A DNA stretch of 64,000 bases from Valencia hispanica (lineage: Eukaryota > Chordata > Actinopteri > Cyprinodontiformes > Valenciidae), in the NCBI GenBank assembly GCA_963556495.2, contig OY747702.1, positions 39,097,180 to 39,161,179 of the forward strand, read 5' to 3'. Positions 1 through 12,581 of the stretch are shown in pieces. The position numbers were made by a program, and so were the translations under genes. Each line of letters opens with the position of its first letter. Position 1 is the first letter of the stretch. The notes under the pieces are model-generated. The model did not search any database. It worked only from the letters and a program-made list of their open reading frames with translations, and was not told the DNA's origin.

Positions 1-504
1 TATTTCCTTTCAGAACAGTTTAAGTCACTTCAGAAACAAAGGAGTCAGAGTCCACAGTCAAGCAGCAGGACACAGCATCGAAGTCAATTTAAAACCTACA
101 CTAAATAAATCAACAAAAGCACCTCGCTGCGTCTGACACAGTTTCATCAGGTTTTGAATAAATTAAACTTTATTGATCCCTGCAGGGAGACGTGTCAATG
201 CAGCAACAAAATAATAAAAGGCTAAAATTGAGTATAATTAGAAATATGCCAAATGAGAGCCCAGATAATGCAACTTTGTCCTGGATAAAAGATGATGGAA
301 TGAATAACACAAAGATATTTCCACAAAGTATTTTCAGTTTTGTTTTGTCACAGCATCCTTTAAATCATGTTGTGTCTCTAAAGATACTCAGATTGAGATG
401 AAACTCAAAACAAAAATGTAAATTAAAATCTAAATTAAAACAATAACACAAAAGTGTAAAAAAGATTACAAACATTGAAACATCAGCCCTTTCAAACAGA
501 AAAA
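1..504. other. AT-rich DNA with a possible LINE 3' tail
   Basis: No gene is visible here. The stretch at about 157-190 (AACTTTATTGATCCCTGCAG) resembles, in inverted orientation, the 3' tail of some teleost LINEs. It is short and has no coding sequence attached, so the assignment is tentative. The rest is A-rich without repeats that I can name. Confidence 0.3.
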
Positions 505-2110
505 AGGAGTTGGAATCTGTTTTTACACAAACAAAGGTTGGTATCCTGATGTCAGTGTTACAGAAGACATGGAGTCCTCACCTAGAGTCATTTTTTACAG
601 ACTGCAGACCTTTTTATACACTGGGGAAGTTCTCATTTGTTCTGACCTGTGTTTACATCCCACCTCAAGCCAGGGTATCGAAGGCTGAAAAACAGCTTGC
701 TGAGCTGATAACAGACATGGAGGAAAAACACACAGACACTCTCATCATTGTTCTTGGGGATTTTAACAGCAAAAACATCTCCAGCGAACTTCCAAAACAT
801 TTTGAGTGTCCCACTTAGGATAAAGACATACTAGACCACTGTTAGACAACTTTAAAAGATAAATACAGGGCTGTAACCAGGGCCACTTCGGGAGTTTCTG
901 ATCACTGTTGGCTTCATCTCATTCCAACCTATAGGCATAAATTAAAAACTTCTAAGTCTGTGGTTTGGATTGTTCCGAAGTGGATGGAGCAGTCAAAGCA
1001 TAAACTACAGGCTTGATTTGACTGCAAACATTGGAGTGTTTTTTCAAGCTATAGCTACTGACGTGGATGAACTTCCTGAAACTGTTTTTGTACATCAAGT
1101 TTTGTGAGGACATGTGTGTTCAGACCAACACCATTCGCACATACGACAATAAATAATGGTTTCCTTTGAAAGCTGAGGAAGCTACGTAGGACCAAGGAAG
1201 AGGCTTACAGAAATTGGACCAGGGGCTGTACATTTGGAGGCCAGGAATAAACTGACCAAAGAAACCAGGGCAGCTAAGAAGAGCTACAGCGAGAAACTGT
1301 AGTTGTAGCCCATCGCTCCACCCTAAGCATAACCTTAATCTGAACAGCTTCTACTGCAGGTCTGAAAAGCAGCCCTTCACACCTACATCCAACTCATCCA
1401 CAACTCACTTTGGCGCAAAGGCTCCACATGCACCAACCACCCTCCTCTCCTCAGATCCCTGGCCTAGACTTAGGAACTCTGAGAACAATATAGATTGTTT
1501 TTTCAGCATCAGAAGACCTGGAAGGCTGCAGGACCTGATAATATCCACACTCCATGCCCAGCAGACCCCTGTCTTCACTCAGAGCTCAGAGAGTATCATC
1601 ATAGTCCCCCAGAAATATACTATCTCCATTAAATGACTACATATCTGTCACCCTAACCATCTGTGGTCCTGAAATCCTTTGAATGGCTGGACTTGAAGCA
1701 TCTAAAGGACAATGCACACTCCCTGACGGACTCCCCGCAGTTTGCATATCAAGGTAATTTATAGTCTATTTCAGACTCACTTGATAATACACTGCCTTGA
1801 CCACCAGGAAAGTGCACCAGGACACTGGATCTGGATTTCACCTTTGCCTTCAACACCATCAACCCAGACATCCTTCACTAGAACTTCACCCAGCTCACCA
1901 GCCTCCTGACTGACAAGCAGTAGCAGGGAGCATCTTCTCCCATAAAAGAACCATCAGCACCTGGAGCTTAATTGGCTCGAGACTGTGGAGAGGACAGTGG
2001 ACTTCCAGAGAACCCTCCCTACACTGCCTCCCCCTCACCATCCTCAACAATACTCTGTCTATTGTGGATCACTTCCAGTTCGTGGAAACCACCCTTTATT
2101 CCATAGCTTT
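505..2110 (+). mobile_element. Decayed non-LTR retrotransposon (LINE), endonuclease to reverse transcriptase
   Basis: Sense-strand remnant of a jockey-superfamily LINE. An open segment at 510-818 carries the middle of an APE-type endonuclease, with the motifs CRPFYT, VYIPPQARVS and IIVLGDFNS, where GDFN is the endonuclease signature. Similarity continues past the stop to about 990 with an SDH-type catalytic histidine context (GVSDHCWLHLIPTYR). Reverse transcriptase scraps follow around 1640-1960, including LDFTFAFNTINPDILH (the FSSAFNTI block), and C-terminal text persists to about 2100. Stops and frameshifts are numerous and much of the polymerase between 1000 and 1640 is unrecognisable, so this is an old dead copy. 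The clade (L2- or Rex1-like) is not settled from sight. Confidence 0.75.
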
Positions 2111-3389
2111 AGTTTACAGACTGTTAATCTGATGAACACTTAACAGAGTGCTTAAATCAATGCCATGCTTATTTGCCCTTTTTCAACCTTATCTTCTTTT
2201 GTAAAAACAGTGTATACATAACGTTTTTTTATTTAGTTAGAACTCTGTTTAACTCCTCACAACATTTTTGCCATAGAGCTAAAAAAAGATGACAAAACAA
2301 TGACATTTTTGTTGTTTTAACAACCCTAATTGAAATTTGTCTGTCGGGTAAATAGAAAAATACCGGGACATATCAGACTTTTAATTTACTTTATGAAAAA
2401 TTATTATTTTAATATTTTCTTGATGAGTTTAACAAATCATCATGCTGTACACTTAAAGAAAGTGCTTAAAGGTGAAAAAACTAACTGCGTTTCCAGATGG
2501 ATACTATAGAGACAAATGATCATTTTTATTGCACTGAACATGGCTTCGAAATCAGGTTGTCAGTGTTTCAGTTTAAACTAAGGCAATATTTTCTGTCTTG
2601 TTAAGATTTACACAGAAACATTTATAATTGAATTAGTAAACTCAATCTTTAAGTTAGATTACATAGCTGAGGTTCAGCGGATATATTTTTTTCTCATTTC
2701 ATTTCTGTCCTCTTCTGCAGAAGACCCTGTAACTTTTTGCTGAGTGTGTAAATCAGGACTTTTACTCTGAAGTAAAATCGGCTGCTTTCTCAGCATGCTT
2801 TATCAAAGTCAAGGTGGCGTGTTAAACACAGTGCTGAGGCCATATACTTAAGAGGGAGAGGTGCATTTAGGGAATTTCTCTTTGCCTCCTTAACTGTGAA
2901 ATGAGGGCACACATGTCAGGCTCAGTGGTGGAACTAGTGGCTTTGTGGCTAATTACTGAAGCCAGGTTTCAAGCTGGAGGACAGACATCAAGTATCACTG
3001 TAGTCAAGACGGTTAACATTTGAAAATATTTCCTGTTTTTGTAGGACCACAAAACCTCCCAGTGTTGTTATTGTAATTCTAAAAGTTTGGAAGTTGCATA
3101 AATTGAAATTACAGTTCTCAATTTCCTTAAAATGCAAGTAAAAAGAGTTAAAATGTGACAATAAAACCAAATTTATCTGTGGAGAGGCATCAGTGATGGC
3201 CTTTAAGAAGCAATTAATGCTACCCTTTCTCTGGAAATGGTTATTTATAAGCAGAAAACATTGAATGCAGTCTTCTCAAACAGTAAATGTCCCGACATGT
3301 TCAACCTGAGGTCATGCATTGCTTAGAAAGACAACGAAAAACTCAAGAACTCTATCATTTTACAGCGCTCAGATAGCATGCCAATTATT
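2111..3389. other. No recognised feature
   Basis: AT-rich intergenic DNA. Open frames are at most about 60 codons and have no motif or domain I recognise. Confidence 0.6.
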
Positions 3390-3575
3390 AAAGAATATAG
3401 CAGCAAAATTGCATCTGAATGAACAACAAAACGTCTGCCACAATATCCATAGGACAGATGAGACGTGGAGATGTATGGTCATAAAATACATTTTTATAAA
3501 AAATCCAGATATTAAGGTTTTGCAATGGTTCAGTCAAAGTACAGACCTTAGGTTTTATTTTTTTAGCTGGGCTTG
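3390..3575 (+). mobile_element. Internally deleted Tc1-like transposon scrap
   Basis: The 3420-3485 segment reads as a decayed Tc1-like transposase block around the first catalytic aspartate, with a WSDET-like phrase near TDETWRCMV. It then jumps at about 3515-3560 to text resembling the later block that precedes the third acidic residue (QWFSQSTDLRF, compare QWPSQSPDLNP). The DNA between these blocks is missing, so this is a deletion derivative. No terminal repeats were found. Confidence 0.5.
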
Positions 3576-5184
3576 GACTCTGAGCCATTTGATGGGATAG
3601 TTGAGTATGTTTATAATAAACGCCCATTAGAAGAAATGAGTCCCTGAAAGAGTGATACAAAACACCTAACACTGCCACTCTGACACCTGCCATCTCAGGA
3701 GGGGGTCTGGAAGTTTATTTTACTTCCAAACCTTTTGGATATTGAATCTGATGTTTACATATTTCAGTCTGGCAAAAACATAAGTGACTTTGAAGTAGCT
3801 TTAAAGCCAATAATTAAATGATCAGACAGCCAAATAAATTGATCTTCCTCATTTTAACTGTCCCCAAGTGATCTGTTTGGACTGTTATGTAAAACTAACT
3901 TAAACTGCTGGAATTACACATGTTCTGTAGTTATATATATAAATTCCCATCTAATAGGGTCCAATTTGTGAATATTTGTTTTTTAGAATGAGTAAAACAG
4001 AAAAATAAGATCTGACTCAGACTATGCAGCAGACATAACTTGGAATGGCACATGCACTAAAATAACTATTCTCAGAAAATGCATTTAAAAAAACAGATGA
4101 ACAATAAGCATTTTTATTTCTAACAATTTATGAAAAACACTTACAAAGGATAAATATTTGCAAAAATAAAACAATTACTCGCAGGAGGAAGAAAAACTAG
4201 AATGTTCCCCATCAAGTTCAATTCAGTCACCAGATTTCGGGTTTATTTATCTGCTGATTTAATCACAACTTTGTATCAAAATGCACTTTTTTGGTGTTGA
4301 GCCAACAAACAGAATAAAATCTGCAGCTATGAAAGACAAGATCAATGACTCACAGCTGGAAGAAAATCTCATTTTACAGCTGCAGGTCAAACAGCTGCGG
4401 ACACCAGGGAGGTGTGGTGGAAAGATGTGTTTGTATGTGTGCGTGTGAGTGGGTGTGTGGGTTTGCGAGAGAGCTCAGGTGGTTAACAATTTCAGCTCTA
4501 ATTCACTCAGTCGAGCATCATCTGTGTTTTCATATTTATTGTCAGTATTTTGCTGGAATGAATTTACTGTTCCTGGTTTAGTGTTTGACAACAGTTCTCA
4601 TACTGTGTTCATTATGCACACAGTTGGATTCACTTGTTAGTAGAGTGCCAATACAACATAGGGGATAGAAAGTGTTAACGAGTAATAATATTTGCGATAA
4701 TGCTTTGTGCTAATCTTATCTATCTCATATCATAAAAAAACACAACTGTCTCTCTTTTTTCTGGCCTTCTTGCCATGTTGCTCCTGATACAATAGCAGAA
4801 GTTGTAGTACAGTGATTCGCTTTGGCAGCTTTTGTAGCTAAATTTGTTCATTTTTGTTAACAATGACTAACTTATGCTTAGAATCTCCAGTACTACAGCT
4901 CCACCTAAATGCTCACAATGCTCAGTTATAACTTCAACAAGTATATGCTCATTTAGCATCCAAAGCAAAATAGCATTACTCCTGTAATCAGGTGTTAAGT
5001 TTACATTAATTACTAGGCATCCAAGTGCATTCTAAACTTATGACAAGAAAATCTCTCCTGAATATGGTCAAATATACATAAAAAAAATACAAATACCCAA
5101 ATCAACAATGAATGAAATACAATTAAAAATCAAATAATACTTTTACTTCTGCAGCTGTAAGGCTGCTACACCACTCTGTTCCCA
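3576..5184. other. No recognised feature
   Basis: AT-rich DNA with a short TG-rich patch at about 4430-4470. No gene, RNA or named repeat is visible. Confidence 0.6.
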
Positions 5185-5405
5185 TTGTTTAATCAAATCA
5201 AATCAAACTTTATTTATAAAGCGCTTTTCATACAAGAAGTTGCATCACAAAGTGCTTTACAGATTAAAATGACCCCACATAAAACCACTTTCCCTTCCCT
5301 CCCCCACAAATGTCAAAGCATGATCACAGTTATACCCCCCTCCCCCCTACCCAACTCCCATGCGCACACACAGTTAAAACCAAAAGTAAAAAAGGACATT
5401 GTGGC
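5185..5405 (-). mobile_element. LINE family C, 3' tail only
   Basis: Read on the minus strand this matches the 3' untranslated region and tail of the LINE at 17330-19020: a GTGTGTGCGCATGGGAGTTG start, a G-run, the phrase GTGGTTTTATGTGGGGTCAT, then AAAGTTTGATTTGATTTGAT. The element at 18838-19020 has the same order of blocks and a GATT-type repeat tail. This is therefore a severely 5'-truncated insertion of the same family in the opposite orientation. Confidence 0.8.
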
Positions 5406-5690
5406 CTGTCTGGCAGTGTGGCACTGAGAATTGCTGTCTGAGTGTCAAGGAAAAGCCCAAGAGATTTACTTTCACAAGTGGAGCATTACAGCTTTTGCTA
5501 TAATGCTCCACTTGATATATAAATATATGTATGAAAAGCTTTATTATAAATTGTTTTGTGTTTATTCTAAATGCTATGAACACGGATATAGAAAAAAACG
5601 AGGGGAGGAAAAATTGAAGAGAGGTGGGGCAAAGAGTTCATAGGGAATGACAGATTTAAGAATAGAACAGAGGACGAGGAATAAAGAAAA
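5406..5690 (-). repeat. Unclassified dispersed repeat, 3' end (second copy at about 57440-57655)
   Basis: The reverse complement matches the end of the insertion at 56256-57674. Shared parts are a perfect-to-near hairpin beginning CAAGTGGAGCATTATAGC and closing with CCACTTG, the phrase GTGAAAGTAAATCT, and the ending GTGCCACACTGCCAGACAG. The inverted-repeat hairpin lies at about 5478-5515 here. No coding sequence is present. It abuts the family C tail, and I cannot tell which inserted first. Confidence 0.6.
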
Positions 5691-5721
5691 ATACTGGAAA
5701 ACAGAAATCTGCTTCTACACC

Positions 5722-5723
<2 letters not shown>

Positions 5724-5768
<45 letters not shown>

Positions 5769-5805
5769 AGAGAGAGAGACAGAGACAGAGATAGAGACAG
5801 AGATA
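5724..5805. repeat. GA microsatellite
   Basis: About 21 perfect AG units at 5724-5765 followed by imperfect GAGACAGA repeats to about 5805. Confidence 0.95.
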
Positions 5806-7334
5806 GCGATATTAAGAATCTCTTCTGGTCCTATGTCTGCATTGAGGCATGTGAGGTTGTGCCCAGCCTCCTTCAACAAAACATGACCAACGTTATTTTT
5901 GTGAACGCACTGATTGGCCTATTAACTTGTTAGATTCGTCATATCCTCTTTGTCCTCAGTTGATTAAGCAGCTAAATATGGTAGGAAACATTATTAGTGG
6001 CCATTTCTTTAAGTCATCAACCCAGTCTTTTCAAGATAAACTTACAGCTATGATTATCTTAATCCATTTACGGTTTAAAGTCTCTCACCTAAACCAGAAA
6101 AAAAAAAAATTGTGCTTCAATAGTTCTTAAATTGTTTGTAATAACTTCCTTAAGGCCTTTCTTCATTCTTCCTCTGTTTCTTGCTTTGGTCCTGGTCAGT
6201 CAGTACCTGTTAACTGCTTAGATATCCTTAAGGGTTGGATTTACCCAATTTGAAAACATTTCAGTTCTGGTACAAACCCAGAGCTTGTTGAAGGACCTGG
6301 GTATTGTTAAAGACGCCAGGGATCTAACAGAGGGACCAGGAGAAGAATTACCTGCATCCATTACGTCAGTGAGCCAAATTGGGATCAGGAAAGGACAATA
6401 TTTGTTATTACAATATTATTACCACTTATTGTTTCATGTTCTTAATATTTATGTCAGGTTGTGATTCTGCAGTGTTTTGGTTCATATTTCTGCTTCCTCC
6501 TGCTGGTTCTGGTTGGGGCATTCTGGGATGGAGAGGTCATTCATGCCAGCTGTGCTTTGTTGCCACGACAACCTCTCTGTGCCCTGCTGTTTGTTCTCTC
6601 AGTGTGTACTAATACATCAAACCTCTTTTCCCCTTCCTAATAATGATCATACTAATAAATCATTTACTTCGTCTCTGGTACAGAAGATACTCTGAGTTGT
6701 CAAAGTGCAGCAAAAGAGAAAAAAACACGGACATCAAAGTAAAAAACAATGAAACGGCACCTGAAGATCAAAGGCGAGACACTGGGTAAAAATAATATAT
6801 TTGTAAAAATAATAGGATAAAAGTCATCACATAAAAGTACATTTGTAAAAATAGGTTTGAAGAGGAGATTGAACTGTGGATGTTCCCTCTCTCTCTCTCC
6901 TCTCCTCTTCCTTCCCTTCCCCTCCCTTCTGACTCCTTTTTTGTTATCTTTTTCAGTGTCTCTGAATCCTTTTCTTGTCTACCTCTCGCAGCAGTTAAGA
7001 GGTATTGCTCTTGTTTTAATTATGCAAAGGAGGCTGCAGTGCAGGACGTGACATGTTTCACTGTCGTCGCCAATTAAGCAGCGTCACCCAGTCATGGGGC
7101 AAAGTGGAAGAGCAGGAGAAGGAATAAAAGGGAAAGTTTAAACGATGACAAAGAATTTTGCAAAAATAGAATTAAATAGATGCTTGAGTCTCGTTCTGTT
7201 TGATGCAAATATAGATTCTACCTTTAAGAACGTCTTAGCAACATTTTCAGCAAGCGTCTAATAAGGCTTTCATCCCCTGAAATATGTCTGAAAAGGAAAA
7301 GTAACAAGAGATTGTTTATGTGGATGATCAATCA
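5806..7334. other. No recognised gene; CT-rich tract
   Basis: Mixed-composition intergenic DNA. A pyrimidine-rich tract lies at about 6885-6935 (CTCTCTCTCTCC then CCTTCCC blocks). Open frames of 60-80 codons here lack recognisable domains. Confidence 0.5.
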
Positions 7335-7440
7335 GCCTCTACAGTTGAGTATGGAGCTCCACAAGTTTCAGTGCTAGGATTAGTCATTTTTACCTTGCTT
7401 GTGCTTGGAAAAAATATTAAACAGCATGAGAAAAATGTAA
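7335..7440 (+). mobile_element. LINE family B reverse transcriptase scrap
   Basis: The frame beginning near 7349 reads YGAPQVSVLGLVIFTLLVLG and continues with a KNIKQHEKN phrase. This is a decayed form of the CGVPQGSVLGPxLFTxYMLPxGxIIRQHGIN block that precedes the YADD box; the corresponding block from FTIYMLP onward is visible in the LINE at 37398-39905. Only this block survives. Confidence 0.6.
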
Positions 7441-7504
7441 ATTGAGAATGAGCTGATTGTATGGTATGTGTTCTGTCTACTAGTACTACCAGTAAATGTT
7501 AAAT

Positions 7505-9258
7505 CTACCAGGGCTCCAGCCCAGGGCCCCGGAGCTGTGGGGCAAAATTTCTGTTTTATTTATTAGTCCCAAAATTTTTCTATTTTGAAAAATGACTTCG
7601 GGTAATAATTCACACTTGCATGATAGGTCACAGATAATAACGAACCCACAAGCTAGCAGAATGATTAAAAACAGAGGTCTCAAAAAAGTTTTTTTGCGAA
7701 AAGGAAAAGGTCCAGTGAAAGACAGGAGAAGAGCCTACAACTTCCAAGAAAAAGAAAGCTATATTTAACAGACAATACCAGGAGTCCTATCTTAATTATG
7801 GATTTATCAGTGCTGGCAATGTTCACTCACCAAATCCCGCTCCACTCTTGTCTCTTGACAAAGAATGGACAAGCTCGAAACAGACTTTATGTGCATTATA
7901 TTCTCCAGCGCCTTGACAAAGCAAGCATTGCCTTGCAGGCTGTGGAACTGGTTTTGTGAGATCCTTGTGGGGCCACATTGGATGTCTGAGAGATCAGTCT
8001 GACAGTCTGACATACCATAATTTCTGAAATGGATTGCAGTTATGCTGCATATGATAACCTCAACAACACCTTTGACTTCCTGAACAACTTTTCTGATGTT
8101 ATTGTTCAAAAGCTAAAAAACAAAGCATCTAATCTCCAAATTAAATATTAAGATGACCTGGAGATAGACTTTGTAGAAGAGATTGTCCAGTTCAAAGATT
8201 TTATTCGTGATAAAGACATCACATCTGCTCCACTGCTTTCACACTTAATTTTCACATTTCGACATTTAACTTTGTTTTCTCTCAGTGTTTTCTCTCCATA
8301 GAAGCTACACCTGATCTGGTATTCTGCTTAGCTACAATGCCCTGTTGGATGGGGGGCATCCCAGTAACTGAGCATCCCCCGTGTTCTGTTATCAACTTTT
8401 TACTTTCTTTAATAAGAAAGTACTCTTACATCAATTCTTTTGTTCTTTCTGTGTATCTGCTCTGTCTTCTCGAACCCCCAGACGCTTGTGGCAGATGGCT
8501 TCTCGTACTAAGCTAGGTTCTGCTGGAGGTTTCTTCCTGTTTTTCCTCTCCACTGTCGCTACATACTTGCTCAGTATGAGGGATTGCTGAGGGATTGCTG
8601 TGGTTGGAGTCTGCATCAACAGGGCACAACTGCCAGAGAATGACTCGATGCAATCTGTTGGGATTCCTTAAATAGAAAACTAGCTAAAACTTTCAACTGA
8701 TTGGAATGTTTGTTTTGTAATTACTTTCTTGCAAAGTGCCTTGAGATGACATCTCTTTCGTATCGGAATTATTTATGTATTTTGAACTATATAAATAAAC
8801 TGAATTTAATTTAATTTAATTAGAGAAAAATAATCTAACGGACATCTTCCCAAATCTGGACATTGCGCTCAGACTTTACCTGACATTTCCTGTCACAAAT
8901 GCAAGTGGTGAGCGATCCTTCTCTAAGCCTAAAATAATAAAAAATAGACTCAGATCGACAACGGGACAGGAAAGGTTGAATCATTTGACTCTCATGTCTC
9001 TTGAGAGTGATCTAGTGAGAAAGCTACACTTTAGTGATCTTGTGAAGGACTTTGCTGCAAAAAATCCAGATCTAGGGTATTCCATGTAAACTGTTGTGTT
9101 GCCTGATCTTACCTTTCTAGAAACATATTTGTTTATATCCATGTTCTATTTGACTAGCAGATAAGTATTTTTTGACATTTGTTTCCTTTTCATTTTACTA
9201 AGTACTTTAAACCAAAGACTGACCTTTGGGCCCGTATTCTCCTAAATCCAGCCCTTGG
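7505..9258 (+). mobile_element. hAT-type DNA transposon relic, interrupted by a LINE 3' end
   Basis: Remnant of a hAT element of the ZMYM1/ZBED-like group. An N-terminal phrase is visible at 7753-7860 (RQYQESYLNYGFISAGN), a middle block at 7870-8000 (KLETDFMCI) and a further block at 8048-8235 ending VEEIVQFKDFI. The C-terminal dimerisation region follows at 8822-9090, with the diagnostic NASGERSFSK and RLNHLTLMS phrases. Possible terminal repeats are AGGGCTCCAGCC near 7508 and the inverted AAGGGCTGGATTTAGG near 9240. Frameshifts and stops make it dead. The break between 8235 and 8822 is a younger LINE insertion. Confidence 0.75.
8260..8820 (+). mobile_element. LINE family B, 5'-truncated 3' end nested in the hAT relic
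   Basis: Matches, in sense orientation, the inverted 3' untranslated region at 37398-37920. Shared text includes AATGCCCTGTTGGA, CCCAGTAACTGA, TCTGCTGGAGGTTTCTTCCTG in decayed form, GAGATGACAT and the tail ATAAATAAACTGAATTTAAT. The tail ends in an ATTTA repeat. It separates two parts of the hAT coding region, so it inserted after the hAT element was in place. Confidence 0.8.
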
Positions 9259-12110
9259 CACAGACACAGAAAGATGAGTAACGCAAGCTCCTTTGCCTTA
9301 GAGTGATCTTTTGAGGTGGAGGATTTTTACTTTGTTGCACAAAGTAGAGTCATACTTTTTTTCACCGAGCACCGCCTGGTACTGAATATGACATACGCCC
9401 TGACCTTGGACAGCAGGACCTTAGGGTAAAATTATTCCCTTCACGTTGACAACCACTGTTGGCGCTCCTGCATCTGCAACAGTGAAGAAGCCAACATGCT
9501 GAACAGATAAGTTAACGTAATCTGTTTAAATACTAGCAATGCACTGACGGCCCTATTACTGGGTTATGTTGATCTTAGTTATCCCAATGAGACGTATTTT
9601 TCCTCCCTGCAACAGTTCCTTCTACTGGGTACCATTTCAGGAATGATGGCATTGCAAAATGACTAGTGCACTCCATTCCATCACTCCTCTGTTCAGTAGT
9701 TAAAAAAATATTATTACTGAATGCTGTTAGTAACAAATCTGCTTTAATAATCGCTGAAGCTGATAATTCGAGCAAAAACTAGTTAGAACCCATAGCAACC
9801 AAGCCTGTTGACAGTGGTCAATCACATAGAAAATATAAAAATACTTGAAGAACATGAATTAAACCGGGCTACTGCTAAAAAGATTTACGCGTATATTCTT
9901 GTTTCACTGAAAAAATAGATCTTTTCGTATGACCAAGTTTCATATTTAAACTGTAAACATATTTGTTTTTATAAATAAATGCATGTCTAAATCCATGGTA
10001 CACTTCTTCACTTCAAGCTATTTAGACATTTGTTTAGTGTGGTATAATCTAAAGGTTCTTTTTTCTAAACAGATTCTAAATTGTCTTCTACTTAAATGTT
10101 TTGCTCTAATTAATCAAATGAAAACACAATCACAAATAATACATTGTATTTCTCTGACCTTGTTGGTCAAGTATTGACTGTTTTTCTTAGTATCGGTAGA
10201 CAAGTTTGAAATGTTGGGGTTTTGATAACCTTAAAAGCTGGGTCTTCATAACAGAAGCAGTATTTTTTTTTGCTTGTAATTCTGATGCATAGTTTATTTT
10301 CCATCTACACAGCTGTTTGTGATGAAGGAAAAATAAACTGTGACTGGGGTAGTAATCAAGGAAATGAAACTCACATGTTGACAGTCTGTCACACCTATAA
10401 GTGAAAGTTATCCCATAAAGTAATTTTCCTGCTCTGAAAATGTTTTTTATTACAAAACAGAGGTCTATATTTTGCATATCACTGTATTATAACTGATATA
10501 ACATAGAATTGAACCATTTCTGGACAAAGACAGTGTATTTTATGCATACCAAATGTTTTAATAAAGAACAGTGACAAGTTGCACGGGTAGAACCGAAAAC
10601 TAAACCAGAGTATTTGGGTAGTTAATTCAAGTTAATTCAAAATATATACATATTAAACATGCTGCTAAATCCAGTATAAATATATGTTTAATCAAATTAA
10701 TAGTAGGAATGAGGAAGTTGACCTGATCTACACCTAACATTTGTACTATTGGCTATGTGCAAGTTAATCCAACCAAGCTTGGATTTGCAGACATATAGCA
10801 CCAGAAGAAGCATGAGAAGTTGCAGACTCCAAGATAATATAAACAGGATAAGCAGACATACAGAAGCATTGTGTGTTGTGTGGCATCTGTCATGGAAACA
10901 GCCACAGCATTGTCTACGAGTCAAAATAAGACATGAAGTGTGGAAGGAAGAGATGTCTCCCTCTGCAGATTACCTCTCCCAAACTCTAACTCTGCTCTCT
11001 GTATTGATCAAAAGCACATACACTCTAAGAACATTGATTTTCACTGCATATTCATCAGCTAACCACTCCAAATCCCTCCATATTCAAACATATTGTGCCT
11101 TTTAAGTATCAGTGTAAAACACAGCTGGATAAAGACAATGTGAGCTCAGAGCAGCAGCAGGTAATTACCAGTCCTCCATTGATAATGATTCTAATAGACT
11201 TCCAACCAGTTATTTACATTAAGAAGGTGGCCCTCTCACCATATTGACTATCATGGAATATATGTGTGGTAAGCTACATTAAAATCAATGCAGCCATTTA
11301 AAGAGTATTATCTTTAAGAGGCAGCTCTGTGTTGAGTCTGACTGTGTGTTTGTGAAGACTGGAGGAGAAAGCATTCTGCAGCAGTATGATGCCTTAAACC
11401 AACATCATTTACTGCATGACTGCACCATCACTTTGTCCGACACACACACACAGACCCACACTCTTCCTTTCTTTGCATCTCTGTAGTTCACTTTCAACTC
11501 ACTTTACAGGTCTCTCAAAGCCGATTCTCTAAAAGAGAGTGCTGTTGGGAAAAGCAAATATACGATTAATCATACAGTCAGAGGATCACGAACACCTGTG
11601 CAATCTATAGAGCTGCAACGCCAGGGGAGTTGCAGATTCCGGTGTATTCATTTAGCTCTGTGGATCTTAAAGCTTTCTTTTTAACTAACTGCTCAGTGGT
11701 GCTGAAAGGAAAGTCTCTAAGGTCAAAATGATCCAAAATGGTTAGATGTCTCTTCAAACTGAAATGGATCTTTGGAGTCACAGATACCTTCGCTCCTTTG
11801 GTGTCCTGTCTGAAAGCTTCTGCTTTCCAGTAAAATATCTTCCAATGTTTCTTCATGTTTTGTACTTTAAGTTCTCTTGGATAATGTAATTGAATACAGA
11901 CAATAAAAGTTGGAGTTGTGAGTAGGCAAGTTAGCAAATAGTCAGGAACAGTAAAGATTCAAAGTCAGCTTTAGAATCAGAAGAATTGTGGCCTGTTCTT
12001 ATTCCTAGTGTCTGATCCCTTATCACTACCTCTTACCATGCTCCAAGGGTTCAATATAGTTTTGGCCTTGGGTATAATGTACATGTGTGCATACTGTGTA
12101 ATATCATCGT
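9259..12110. other. No recognised feature
   Basis: About 2.9 kb of AT-rich DNA. Open frames reach about 118 codons (10749-11105, plus strand) but show no domain, signal or membrane pattern I would defend. Confidence 0.55.
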
Positions 12111-12581
12111 TAGGTGCTAATTCACACTGGGTACGGTGTGGAGGCAGTCCGGTTTCCATACGGCTGCCGCGCAAACTGCCATGCACACCGACTGCCGTTT
12201 ATGTGTGGAACATCTACTGAAATCATAGAGTGAAAGCAAAGAATGTTTAGCAATAGTTTGTCCGTGTCATTGATAATAAAAGAACAAGCTGGGGGAAAAC
12301 ATGCAACACTTGTTTTATTTTGAAATATACCAGATGCTTTTTGCTGGCTCACATCTCACTTCCTGTCTGGCTCATGCAATTTCTTCATTTTCATTCATTT
12401 CTTTCTAACGTAATAGGAATCCACATGCGGCGACAGAAAAAAATAGACTTCCTGTGTAAAGTTTACGGACCTCCACATCCTCACCACAGCCGGTGTGAAT
12501 GCTTTGATTGGACTCAATGTTTTTTCGTCTTAGTGGAAGCCGTGTGGAATCCGTACTGCATCTGGTGTGAATCAGGTGTTA
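12111..12581. mobile_element. MITE-like element with imperfect inverted ends
   Basis: The left end reads TAGGTGCTAATTCACACTGG. The right end, reverse complemented, reads TAACACCTGATTCACACCAG, and a second matched block (GTACGG) follows inside each end. The body is about 470 bp, richer in CpG than its neighbours, and has no transposase. No convincing target duplication was seen, so the superfamily is open. Confidence 0.5.

Noticed and set aside
5647..5886. Frame with a long RERERE stretch
   Set aside because: It is the translation of the GA microsatellite.
6857..7077. Frames rich in S, P, L and F
   Set aside because: They come from a pyrimidine-rich tract and have no domain.
10697..11105. 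Overlapping 75- and 118-codon frames
   Set aside because: They are on opposite strands over the same DNA and neither has a recognisable domain, so neither is supported.
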